In this document: one piece after another, positions 46,200 to 56,632 of the stretch
How positions within the stretch are numbered: position 1 is the first letter of the stretch
Layout of the letters: every line of letters begins with the position of its first letter
From: Oscheius tipulae
Taxonomy: Eukaryota > Nematoda > Chromadorea > Rhabditida > Rhabditidae
Direction of reading: 5' to 3'
DNA length: 64,000 bases
Assembly (NCBI GenBank): GCA_037178975.1
Contig: JASJZH010000002.1
Span: 6,065,501 to 6,129,500, forward strand
Translations under genes and position numbers: made by a program
Notes under the pieces: generated by a model
Told to the model about the DNA's origin: nothing
Database searches by the model: none
The model's input: only the letters and a program-made list of their open reading frames with translations

Positions 46200-48381
46200 A
46201 TGACTTCCAATTGTGCGAAACTTGTCGAGAACTACGAGAACGTCTTGCCACCGAAGGAATGCGAAGTTCATGGTCGGTATTTTCCCTTTTGATGATTTTA
46301 AATTGTTCAGGAAAGGCTCCCGAATGGCTTTCCGGAACCATGCTCCGGAATGGACCAGGAATGTTCAAGATCGGAGAGACAGAGTACAAGCATTGGTTCG
46401 ATGGACTGGCCTATATCCAGCGCTACCACTTCCAGGATGGCAAGGTTTGGGTTTTTATTTCTCTTGAAAAAAGACCATTAAAATACTAGGAAATGTATTT
46501 TTCTTACTGAAGCCGCACTTTTAAGTACAGTATTCTCGTGGCGACGCACGAAATTGGACCTATTTTTGTGTACAAGTTTTTTGAGCTCATGAACTTTTGC
46601 ACACAATGTTTTTGACTACAAAAAAAAAATTCACTTTTTCTGTTCCAGATGCTCTATTCGGCCCGTTTCCTGGAAGGAGACACCTATAAGGCCAACATGG
46701 CCGCCCAGAGAATCATCTCCAGTCAGTTCGGAACTTACAAGTTCCCTGATCCTTGTAAGAACATTTTCCACAGGTTTGAAAGCCTGAAACAGCGTAAAAA
46801 GTGTTTTCCAGATACTTTTCGCACTTCTTTGAGGACGAGCCGGCCACGGATAATACCAGCGTGGCTTTTGTAACAATCGGCGACGGAGTCTATGCCCTGA
46901 CCGAGGTCCCGATCATCAACAGAATTGATCTGGACACCTTGGAGAGACTGGAAAAGGTCAACATGGACCAGTACCTGACTCTCAACACCTATACGGCTCA
47001 TCAGCATAGTGATGGAGAGGGAAATGTCTTCAATATTGGCAGTCAGTTCGGCAAAGACTCTCACTATGTCTTTGCCACCACCTCCAACCCTCTGAATGAG
47101 AAGAGTGAGAGTGGTCATTCGTTGGAACATACCAAGCTCATTGGAAAACTTCCGTGTACGGATCCTCTGGCTCCCGGATACTATCACTCTTTTGGAATGA
47201 GCGAGAACTATTTCGCTCTATTTGAGGCACCTGTGAGGATAAGCATGAAGAAGATGATTATCAGGTAGGGCTGATAGTGACTGAGCTCTTGGTAGTCAAG
47301 GGAAGGTAGAGTACACAGACTTCTTTTGTCGCTGTACTCTTCACTCACTGAACAGTGGGCAATTGGCACCAGAATATATCTTCTATCCCAATCACCCGGA
47401 ACAATTGCAGGAAGCTGATGTCCTACTCGTACAGAGATGCCTTCTACTGGGACGGAAATCTTGGCACAAATGTCTTGATCATGAACAAGAAAACAGGTCA
47501 GTCGCTTCCGATCAAAGTAAGAGTGTCAATCTCCTATCTTTATAAGTTACTAGATCAATTCCGATGCCTTCTTCACGTTCCACCATGCTAACAGTTTCGA
47601 GAAGGACGGCTTCCTGGTTCTAGACTACTGTCGTATGGAGAACCCTGGTGATTTCTCTGGACTGTCTTTGGCTGCCATCAGGAATGAGGGCTTCCAAAAT
47701 GATGTAGGAGAGCGGAAAAACATGGAAATGAGTTTTTAGAACCTCGGTCAAGTTCCCTACCTTCACCGAATGATCATCCCGCTCTCGGTTCCCGAAAGCG
47801 CCAAGCCTGGAGATGACCTCCTCTCCAAATGTTCTTTCGCCGAACAATGCACGGCCATTTTGAAAAATGATGGCAGCGTTCACGTCACGGATAGACGCCT
47901 CTGTGAAGAATGTCGGTTTTTGGAGTATGGACTCAAGAGAGTGATTTAGCTTTTGAGTTCCCGCAGTACAACTACAGTCAGTACAATATGAAAGAGTACA
48001 CGTATGTCTACGGGACCAATGTTCTTCATTCGAAGGAGGGCAATAAGACTGGCGTGAGTGAGAAAGACAGAGAGATAGAGAAAGTGGCTGACAGACAGTA
48101 TGTTTTTCCAGGTAGTCAAGGCCAATGTCCAGGACAGTACTTATATTGTCTGGAACAGAGAGGATGAAACTCACATGTGTGCCGAGCCCATCTTCGCTCG
48201 TAATCCTACTGGGATTGCGGAAGACGACGGGGTACTCATCGTCCCCATAATGACTACCAAGGACGGCGACCGTCCCTTCGTCGTCATCCTAGACGCCAAA
48301 AATCTCAAAGAAGTCGCCCGCTATGTAATCCCCGAATCTCGCCTGCCACTCGGCTTCCATGGTCTTTTTACCTCCCGCTAA
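46200..48381 (+). CDS. Carotenoid cleavage oxygenase (BCO/RPE65 family), 9 exons, about 528 aa
   Basis: Enzymes of this family split carotenoids such as beta-carotene with Fe(II) held by four His, yielding retinal or apocarotenals; nematode members are named bcmo. Exons: 46200-46272, 46311-46444, 46649-46773, 46812-47264, 47411-47516, 47554-47703, 47740-47911, 47950-48053, 48112-48381; phases agree. Blocks: [31 protein letters not shown], the iron ligands in [36 protein letters not shown] and GFHGLF near the end, and [10 protein letters not shown] between. It is the usual length (human BCO2 579, BCO1 547). No signal peptide is visible, so it is probably cytosolic or mitochondrial. The acceptor of exon 5 at 47411 was chosen over an earlier one at 47356 because only the later one restores the family sequence. 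Confidence 0.93.
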
Positions 48382-49849
48382 AAATGAAGAGAGATCTGAT
48401 ATCTAATGCATCTTTATGACGGCAGGAGAGCCTTGTCTCTCTGCCTTTTCGTCGAGATTTCTCGGTCCCCGGAGAGACGTCGTCCTGCCGGGGCTGGCGC
48501 TATCAGTCATATGTCCAGTGGCAGCAGTCGTGTCAACCCCATTCGATCCGTCTGACCTATCTTTGAAAATTCTTTTGTTTATGACAAGGCGAGACTTTCT
48601 TGGTCATTATGAAGACTTCGTGTTTCTCTCTCGGGAGACTTCTTCTAGTCTTATCTATCCGTTTTCTGAGCTCAGTACTCCCTTGATTTACTCAAAGAAT
48701 GAAGATTAGGGGTTTTGCTGTTTTGTTTTACGGCCATTTGGTTTAGACCCTTCTTATTCACCAGCTCAAACTTTTGATACTCCTCGGAGCTGTCCAACGT
48801 GTTACTTTATCCTTGACAGACAGACAGCCCGACAATATGCCGACAGTCATCCTCTTATCCCATCTATGTCAACTTGTCCATGTCCTCCGTTCCTGCTAGC
48901 TGCTTGATATCAAACTGCTCTGTCCGGCGAGAACAGCACGTAACAAAGTCCTGTCATGACTTAAACTATAGGTTTAATTGTTAACAAGAGTCTAATAGTT
49001 CAAGTTACAAAACGAACATTGACTCTCCGCCAGCAGCGTAAGCGACGCAAAAACGCAAACAGTTCCCCGTCAAATTGGCCTTTGCCATGTTTATTAATAA
49101 GAGCCAGGGACCGTCGCTACAGAATGTAGCAGACGCTCTGGATGACGATGTTTTTGTTCATGAAATGCTATACGTAGCTCTGTTCCACTGTATCAACATG
49201 GAAGGTATCAAGGTTCGGATAAAGACTCCGCTCCCACCGCTCTCAACATTGTGGAGACTTCAGTTCTTTAGTCGACAGTTTAGTCTTTTTTTTTTAGAAG
49301 TGATTACCCTAGTGTTTGTGCTTATCTATTGGGAATTACTATAAAGGTGTCTGTTTTTGTTTCGTGCTCAATAATAACCGCCAACCAGGCGGCGAAGCCG
49401 ACTGGTTACGAATATTAGCTTCAGACACACACACTTTTGGGTATTTAGGACTAGATATCTTCACAGATAACTCATGTCGCGGCTAGGATCACAACATTTG
49501 ACATAAGCTCTGGACGATCGAACACATTCATTCCGAATTCATCTGGTTTACATGCCAAAAACGATTCTCTTGAAAAAAAAATCCACAGATTCTGCTTCCA
49601 GCCACAACCTTTTAGATTTCCAAACTTGTGGTTCTATGTTCATTGCAGTGCTCCCCATTGCAAAGAAGAGTTCAAAAAAAAAATCGCTGCAAAAACTGCA
49701 AAACAAAATATGGGTCTCATGACAATTACAACAATCTATTGAGCCCTACCGAAACTTGTGAACACAGAGAATTCAACCAGCCAAAGCCAATAAGCTCTTT
49801 AGATTCCTTTTCGATCTCCCTTGACCTTCAATTTTTTTTCAGGTGCACA
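48382..49849. other. Intergenic space with two candidate coding stretches
   Basis: An intact 97-codon ATG frame lies at 48416-48709, just after the oxygenase stop, with no family likeness. A second candidate exon begins at ATG 49087 (MFINKSQGPSLQNVADALDD) and ends at a donor near 49206 (NMEG). Its composition is protein-like, but its phase does not fit the next acceptor at 49843, so it was not joined to the downstream gene. Confidence 0.35.
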
Positions 49850-51527
49850 ATGGCCTTCTACTTTGCCCTGCTCAACGTCTCTGCCAAGAAGGAAGAGACG
49901 AAACATCATAAGCATCGTCGTCGCCGTCACAGCATAGCCAGTGTCGAATCACCGCTGTTGGATTACCGTCTCCTTCCGAGGTTCTATTTTGGTTCTTCGC
50001 TCCCGAGGGACCCATAAACTGGCGCCTATGAAAAACAACATGGAATGTTTAGACCTCAAATGGTGGATGAAGACGACGAGAAGAATAAACTTGAGACTAG
50101 AGGAATGAAGAAGAGTGAGAGTAACTATTCGACCGGGGGCAGGAGAAAGGAGGTGGAGAGGAGAAGGACGCCCGACAAGAAGAGCAGACCGGTACGTTGG
50201 AAGCACTGAAAAGAACAAAAAATCTGCAAAATTTTACTCGTTTGAGTTACCGCCCAATATACCGGTATGCAAAATCACGTGAAGAACATTTTCACTGCGA
50301 CGCGCAAAACTTTGTCTGAACGATTCCCGAAATGAGACCGAGAAGCTCCAGTTCCGGCTTTGTTATTTTATGTGCAAGAAAGTAAATTTCTTAATCTTTT
50401 GCAATTTGAAATTTGAACAACATTCAAAACTTTACAAAAGTTTCAATAGTTCGAAAGCAGTTAAATACTGAGACATTCAGAAGAGTCGAGACCATTCCTT
50501 CCGCGATAATCCCCGCGATTCTGCCTGTAGTAGTTCAGCCATGTCGGAGGTGGTCGAGCCTCGAAAGGAGAAGAAAAAGAAGGAGCCGGAGAAGCAGAAA
50601 CCAAAGAAACAGTTACTTGCACCTCAGAAGAAGCCTTTCCCTCCGATTATCCACCCACCTCCGAATTCCCCGGCCATCGTTGGAGACATTTCTCCCGCGG
50701 TTTCGGAAACCAAGGGGCCTTCCAAGCAGATGGTAGAGTTCCTATTAGGCATAAGAAAATCTGGTTTAGGGAGTGGTGCGACCAATATTCCATCGTCGGA
50801 GACAGAGTCCGCCAGAGAGCACAACCAGTGGGAGTCGTAGAAGTAGCAAAGGATCACAGGCCAGTCTGCCCAGGAGAGATACACCTTGTGAGTTCGGATC
50901 CGGAGACAAAAAGTGATTTTTAGCCTCTTCAAACTGCTCAAGGAGGGAAAGTGAAGAACCTACTCACGGAATCAGTGGCCTGGTCCAGGCCTCCCAAAAG
51001 CTCGCAGCTGTCCATTTGACCAGACCGCAGGAAAAGTTTCCCCACTTCAAAAGAGTCACCTTCAACGGATCGCCTCTTGTCATCAAGAACAATTTTATGG
51101 GAGAGCCGGCGGTTCTTGTCCAGAAAGGACATACCGTACTGCGTCGCTCATCGACAGTCGCTCAGCCCTTGGCAGCTTGTGGAGTGGATTGGTGGGGAGT
51201 CTGTGCCGACAGACAGCCAAGACAGGGAGAGGATGTCAGCAATGGGGCTGTGGAAGAGGATAGCAGGTTAGATACTCTGTCTCACAGTCTCTATTACCAG
51301 TTCAACTCTTCAGACTAAAGAGACTCCGTCCCTCTCTGCTCCGCCGCCGTTCCACCTCAGATCGTGGAAGAGTTGCATTCGTCCTGCACAACGAGGGCTA
51401 CATGACTGACGACCAGGAGAAGGACAGAAAGAATGGTAGAAAACTGTACTCTACTCGGGCCAGAAACAAACTCGTTTCAGGCAATCACGGGAGTTACCTC
51501 AGGAGAGCAGGAACCACCAAAGGCTAA
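49850..51527 (+). CDS. Basic, disordered protein of unknown function, about 383-398 aa
   Basis: I do not recognise this protein. Exons in matching phase: 49850-49980, 50053-50191, 50481-50732, 50770-50887, 50924-51266, 51314-51527. It starts MAFYFALLNVSAKKEETK, then HHKHRRRRHS. A KEKKKKEPEKQKPKKQ stretch and a Pro-rich run (PFPPIIHPPPNSP) follow, then an SR-like segment (RRRQSPPESTTSGSRRSSK). The only ordered-looking part is near KRVTFNGSPLVIKNNFMGEP. Another RRRSTSDRGR patch and an acidic TDDQEKDRK segment end it. The last exon contains a consensus 45-base intron (51436-51480) that is in frame whether kept or removed, so two products are possible. Composition suggests a nucleic-acid-binding or signalling scaffold protein, but that is a guess. 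The start follows a TTTTTTTCAG acceptor by seven bases. Confidence 0.65.
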
Positions 51528-51753
51528 TCTGCCGATTTGTTTAATAATAAACACGTACTTGTTTGTGTCAGTGACTTTCGAACGGAAAAACTCTTATCTC
51601 TCGAACTTTTTTCGCTCAAATGTACCAGTTGGCGTTGAAAGGGCCCCGATTTGCATGCCAATCTGCTTTTGATCTACGTTGTCACCATCACCGCTACTCG
51701 AGTAATCCATATAAACGGACCGTGATCGGTGTGAAACGTGTCGAGTGTCCGAT

Positions 51754-52745
51754 ATGTTCATTCGACTCTCCGCTCTCTGCTTGCTGGCAACTGTAGCCGC
51801 CGAATTGGATCTGTTTGGATCCTCCTTCTTTCCCAATCCGTCAAAACTTGTCAACTACGCTGGGACTGATGGAAAGGCTCTTCAGGGATATCTGGTCACT
51901 CCAAGGTGATGAGAGAGACTGACAGGGGACAGGCACAACAGTAGCTTTTCAGACTGGCCAGCAAGTTCAACAAAAAGCCAGCTGTGATCATCTTCCATGC
52001 CTTCACAGGACGTGGAGAGTTCGATAATCAAAAGGCCAGAGCCATTGCTGATGTAGGTTTAATTCAGTTTGACAGGGGCCGCACAATAGATGGAAACTTT
52101 TCTACAATTATTGATTCAGATGGGCTACGTAGCCTTCGCTGCCGATACCTATGGAAAAGACTGGACTTTCAACGGGGTCGCTGATCTGAACAAAGCCTTC
52201 GGAATGATGGGAGCCATTCTCGCCAACAGGACCACTGTTCTAAAACCGAGAATCATGGCCGCTTGGAACTATGTGAACCAGCTGGATTTTGTCGACAAGA
52301 ACAATGTACGTTTGTCTATCTTTACTCATGTCACTCTCTATTCTTTATCACAACCCCCACTCAGATTGGTTCCATCGGATTCTGCTACGGCGGTCTGTGC
52401 AGTCTGGACCTGGCTCGTTACGACGTCGGAGCTAAAGCCGTCGTTCCCTTCCACGCCGACCTGACCAATCTGCCCAACGGCACGAACCCAACAAGAACCT
52501 CAATCCAGGCCCACCATGGAGATGCCGATCTCTTCACCACACACCAAAATGCCGAAGACTTCCTCGAAGAGATGAGGACCAGAGAAGCCGACTGGCAGTT
52601 CAACATCTACGGAGGAGCCGAGCATGCTTTCACTATGCCTGGAGTCGACGCCTTCAATCTGACCGGTGCCTCTTACGATGCCACCGCCACAGCCCGTGCC
52701 TGGGCTGGAATGACTGCCTTCTTCAAAGAGAGATTCGGTTGTTAA
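51754..52745 (+). CDS. Secreted dienelactone-hydrolase-family enzyme, 4 exons, about 272 aa
   Basis: Alpha/beta hydrolase of the dienelactone hydrolase family. Exons: 51754-51905, 51953-52052, 52120-52305, 52365-52745; phases agree. A signal peptide (MFIRLSALCLLATVAA) precedes the mature chain, so it should enter the secretory pathway. The nucleophile elbow is GFCYGG with Cys near residue 153, the family's Cys-type triad. The acid is in HGDADLF (Asp near 199 or 201) and the His in GAEHAF (near 233). The length matches the single-domain family (230-270 aa) plus leader. Substrate is unknown; bacterial members open lactone rings of aromatic breakdown, and animal relatives hydrolyse drug esters. 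ATG 51754 opens directly on the leader. AATAAA follows eight bases after the stop. Confidence 0.9.
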
Positions 52746-53675
52746 TTGCGAGAATAAAGTGTAGATTAGGCCCTAACAAGTGGTCGTGTACAGGTGCTAA
52801 TAGAGGGTCAAAAGGGGAAGGGAGGCGACAAGAGGATTGTCTAATGTGAAGGCTTCCGCCTGTCGCTCTTACCGTAATCCCACCCACTCTTGACCGGACA
52901 ACCGTATTGTCCACCTTACAGCTGGCTAGCTCTTTGAGACGACCGCGCGCAGAGCTTACAGTCTCTTGCAGATGGACTTTAGGGTGTCTTCCTCAGTTTC
53001 TGTTCAATCTTTCTTCGATTCTATTCCCTTACAGTAAACTTTGTATTGGTAGATTCACCACAGAAGACCACTGAATTTCCCTAAGAACTGACTTCTTTCC
53101 CGTTTGTATCAGAGATTTGAGGAAACGGAAAGGTTTGAACAGATGTTCGAAAAAAAGAAGAACAAGAAGAAGATTGTGAACAATAAGAGAATGACCGCCT
53201 ATTAGAGATTCTCATTTGAATGGTTTTCCTTGTTTCCAGACAATCTTTCCTCTTCTCTGTTCTCTCCCACACTAATTGTTCGGCTCATGCCCAAGTACAG
53301 TAGACGGTCTCTCTATCTATTTTAATGTAGACTGTCTGGGATTGACCAGGCAACTACTGTCGGCCTATGAGACATCGGATGTACTCTCTCAGCTTCTTGA
53401 AAATAACCCGACACTTTTCAGTTACAGTATCTCGAACCTCTTTGGCTCATACCCTGATAGCCTCTCCGTTTCGACAGTCCCGGCAGAAAGTTGACCGAAT
53501 CCGTAGAAATTACCCTTCTACTCTCAATGGCTCTGCTTCCTTTGTTTATATCTCTCAATGTGTCAAGCCGACACATAGTCTATTCGAGTCTGTGCCGCCT
53601 TCTAGACAAACATTACCGTACCTCCTGCTGGGCATTCTCTCCCCTGTTCTGCCAGCTGACAATCCCTCGTTCAGA
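52746..53675. other. Spacer upstream of the Pax/eyegone gene
   Basis: It holds the hydrolase 3' end and the presumed promoter of the Pax gene. The overlapping plus-strand frames at 53276-53780 are read from a pyrimidine-rich stretch. I could not find exons for the missing first half of a paired domain here. Confidence 0.5.
52753..52758 (+). promoter_or_regulatory. Polyadenylation signal of the hydrolase gene
   Basis: AATAAA directly after the TAA stop of the dienelactone-hydrolase-like gene. Confidence 0.7.
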
Positions 53676-55440
53676 ATGCACAAGATCAAGTCGAGTGCCT
53701 CCCCCACTTCTGTGCAGTCCAAAGGAGCAGGCACGAAGCCGAAGGTTCGTCCCTTGAACTCATTAAGCCAGATCAGCTGACGATGACGTTAATTAACGGG
53801 AGTTTCAGGTAGCTACCCCTCAGGTTGTGGCCAAAATCGAGCAGTACAAGCGTGACAATCCGACGATTTTTGCCTGGGAGATTCGAGAGCGTCTCATCAA
53901 TGAATGTGAGTCGGTTTGGGGGGTTACGGTAGACTACTTGGTTACCCCCGGGTGCGACACTTGGCGCTTTGTGCTCGATCGGATACACGGGGCTCTGAGA
54001 CGATCAAACAAACGACGACGACGGTCGTATCAAAGAGAGAAAGCGATCCGCAGCTAACATCGGCTCTCGACGGCCACTCTACCGGTGACAAGTGTTTGAC
54101 AAGAAGAATCACACCTCGGGATCACATTTCACATAACAGAGACACCTCTATCCGAGTCGGGCTAGAATTGCTTTTGGGAAGAGAATGAACAGGGAACACA
54201 GAGACAGAGAGGCTTACCGTCTTATTAGAGGTACTTCCAATAGAGTAACTAATAAAAAAATCGAAGTATCAGGAACTTAAGTGAGCCAACTGTACTATTT
54301 TTGTCTCTCGACTTCAGTAGCTGCTACTAGACCAAACATTGGTTTTCCTGACCAAGACAGGAGTGGAGACGTAGACATGAACAGAATATGAGGATAGCCG
54401 AGAGTCAGAGAGACAGAGACAGTACCTGATTGCCAATTTTCAGCCGTCTGTACCACTCCCCCCCTCCGTCTCCTCTATCAATCGAATCCTTCGAACCCGT
54501 GCAGCTGAACGAGCTGCTGAAGAACTCAGCATGATTATTAGCGCACAACACGCCGCTGCTAGGTATCGCTCTTAATACAACCCCAAAAAGTATGAAGATT
54601 CAGGCAGCAGCAGCATCGTCTTCCTCGCGGAATCCTTCCAATGCCTACTGGCTTTCCCCTTCCCGTTCCAGCCAGCAATCTGGCCGGCTGGTCTTCTCCT
54701 AAACCATGCTGCTCCCCCTCTCCAGTTGAACCCTTCCTTCCTGGCAGCTTTGACCGGTCTGACCCAGGCTCCAGCCTCTCCAGCCGAGACTGTGGCTATG
54801 AGCGATGAGGACTCTTCAGGAAGACGGCTCTCTCGCAGCTCCTTCAGCCAGGGTAAACTACTAATTAGCTCACTGACGCAGTCAACAATTACCTATGCAG
54901 ACTTCCAAGTTAACGGAACAGTTGCAGATCAATTGGATGCTTTGGAGACTTCGTTCAACTCCACGCCATATCCGAGTAACAGTGAGCGAATCGAGTTGGT
55001 CAAAAAGACACAGCTCGCGGAGGCTAGGATTCAGGTTAGAAAGATTCATGGATCCTGTGAAAGGTGAAACTTCAGGTCTGGTTTTCAAACAGGCGCGCGA
55101 AATGGCGTCGTTCACAACAGGATGGAGTCGGTTCTTCGCTAGAGGAGAACTTCACACGAGACAGGTAGAGTTTTGTATACAATCGAGACGCGATCCCCCA
55201 CTCGTCAACTAATCTAAACACTGTTACTATCTCTGTCTCTCTGTCCTTCTGTCACTATTTCTAAACGTCAGCACCTGTTGGCTACTTCCTTCCACTCTGG
55301 TTGAACTTTCCAATTTCCTCGTTCGAAAACTTCATAAACAGATCATTATACGCCCGAATCCTAATACAGACGCAAATTGCAGAAGTGAGGAAGTTGACTC
55401 GCCACCTGCCCCGAAGAAAATCTTCAAGCCATATGAATAA
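53676..55440 (+). CDS. eyg-1: Eyegone-type Pax factor: RED half of the paired domain plus homeodomain, about 288 aa
   Basis: Eyegone-class factors bind DNA with only the C-terminal (RED) half of the paired domain and a paired-type homeodomain; fly eyegone works in eye and body patterning. Exons: 53676-53744, 53809-53928, 54444-54562, 54604-54664, 54726-54852, 54922-55034, 55076-55164, 55272-55440. The first exon encodes only 23 residues ending GAGTKPK. The RED part follows ([31 protein letters not shown], then [12 protein letters not shown]). A Pro/Leu linker leads to the homeodomain ([40 protein letters not shown]), with Ser at position 50 as in Pax proteins. The exon 2 donor is uncertain: the best consensus (53905) breaks phase, so 53928 was used, or a microexon is missing. 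The exon 4 donor is weak. ATG lies two bases after a TTCAG acceptor. Confidence 0.85.
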
Positions 55441-55992
55441 TAATAAACAAACACGATTCATGTCGAAGGCACACATTGAGTATCAAATGAGATCATTCGC
55501 TCTCTCTCACTCACTTCCACGTCTCTCTTCTACTCTTTCGGTTGCTTATTCATACGAAGTTTTGTGAAGAAGCAGTTCAGGGGGGAGAAGAAACAGTGCT
55601 GGTCGTAGTGGGCAGCCGGAAAGCGTCGTTCTTCCATGGTTGGGGGCTCTTCTTGGCAAATTATTTCTTCTCCTGAAAATCCGCTTTCACAATAGTGCTA
55701 GAATAATCCAATCCAAATCAGAAATTTGTACGGTTTAGGCGGAGATCGGGAGAGGGGATGACGCCGGCTCAGCTCCTTTGTGGAGGATATAGAATAACAA
55801 GTATATCGGAAAACATGTTTTTGGAGAAAAGTAGAGTAATTGAAATTTGCTTAAGCTTGAAAGCTTATTTTAAAGACTAAACTCAAGTAACCATTAGGAT
55901 CACTTACAAGCCTGACAGTTTCGGGTTCGCGGCGCACCGTGATCTCACTAAAACTCTATTTTACGATGTTAAGGAGTCATTTTTGAAACTCA

Positions 55993-56043
55993 GTGTTCTA
56001 CAAAGTTGAAGATCTTGAGCTGGGCTACAACTTTGCAGGACAT
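55993..56043. repeat. 51-base hairpin repeat, copy 3
   Basis: The 5' arm is GTGTTCTACAAAGTTGAAG and the 3' arm is CTACAACTTTGCAGGACAT, with a 13-base loop. Confidence 0.75.
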
Positions 56044-56163
56044 CGTCAGATTCGAAAATCTTGTTTGGTACCGAATTCGGAGCCACGGACACTCTTTCGC
56101 GGTATGTAACATGCTGGGGTTTCGGTATATTTTAGGACCAAGGACTGATTTTGCAGCTATGAG

Positions 56164-56214
56164 ATGTTTTACAAAACTTTATATTTGTTCATTTGCTACA
56201 ACTTTGCAGATCAT
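56164..56214. repeat. 51-base hairpin repeat, copy 4
   Basis: The 5' arm is ATGTTTTACAAAACTTTAT and the 3' arm is CTACAACTTTGCAGATCAT. The 5' arm has diverged more than in the other copies. Confidence 0.65.
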
Positions 56215-56331
56215 CTAAAACTTGTAAAGTTGGGTGTTCGACCCGAAACCCGAGGAAATATTCTTCACTTAGCGGGCGGCCTGTGTAGACTTGCTCGCTC
56301 CCGTACTACCTTGACTTCCAAAACTGGGCTT

Positions 56332-56632
56332 TCAAACACCGTTTTGCCAGAAATGTTTTCGCGACGTATAGGTCTTGAGCTCACCATTCTCGTCGTACAG
56401 CTTGGCGACATTTCCTTGAGCTTGGGCGAAGACTCGTTTATTCCTGAACCTATTCCGATCATTCCAATGGTTCTCCCTTCTCAACTTACTGTTTCGAATG
56501 TCTCTCGAAGCAATCAATAGCCGCATTCAGGTTCTTCTGTCGCATCTCCCCGATCTTCGGTAGTCTGACGAGAAAGCCCTTCGAGGAGGCGATAAATAGG
56601 CCTAACAATAAACACAACAGCCAGCCGCTCAT
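56332..56632 (-). CDS. Small secreted protein, 2 exons, 86 aa
   Basis: Exon 1 is 56632-56490 and exon 2 is 56449-56332, joined by a 40-base intron (CA|GTAAG ... AATAG) in matching phase. The protein opens with a clear signal peptide (MSGWLLCLLLGLFIASSKG). The mature part of about 67 residues is basic, with a single Cys in NAAIDCFERHS, a KLYDENGELKTY turn-like segment and the end HFWQNGV. One free Cys suggests no internal disulfide. No dibasic-flanked peptide repeats of the neuropeptide type are seen. I do not recognise a family. A TTGCAG acceptor lies two bases upstream of the ATG, fitting trans-splicing. The spacing, leader and short intron make it a credible gene despite its size. Confidence 0.65.

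Larger units (their letters stand above)
55441..56331. other. Spacer holding two hairpin repeats
   Basis: No gene was found between the Pax factor and the small secreted gene, which converge. Two copies of the 51-base hairpin lie here, only 120 bases apart, both with the CTACAACTTTGCAG arm on the right. Confidence 0.5.

Noticed and set aside
47356-47410. Earlier start for carotenoid oxygenase exon 5 (after AACAG)
   Set aside because: Its frame loses the conserved [10 protein letters not shown] block; the acceptor at 47410 restores it.
48416-48709. 97-codon ATG frame after the carotenoid oxygenase
   Set aside because: It begins 34 bases after the stop and is probably 3' UTR; no motif, leader or polyadenylation signal supports a separate gene.
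48960-48985. Spliced-leader-like GGTTTAATTG
   Set aside because: Diverges from the SL1 sequence after nine bases and is not followed by a donor and Sm site.
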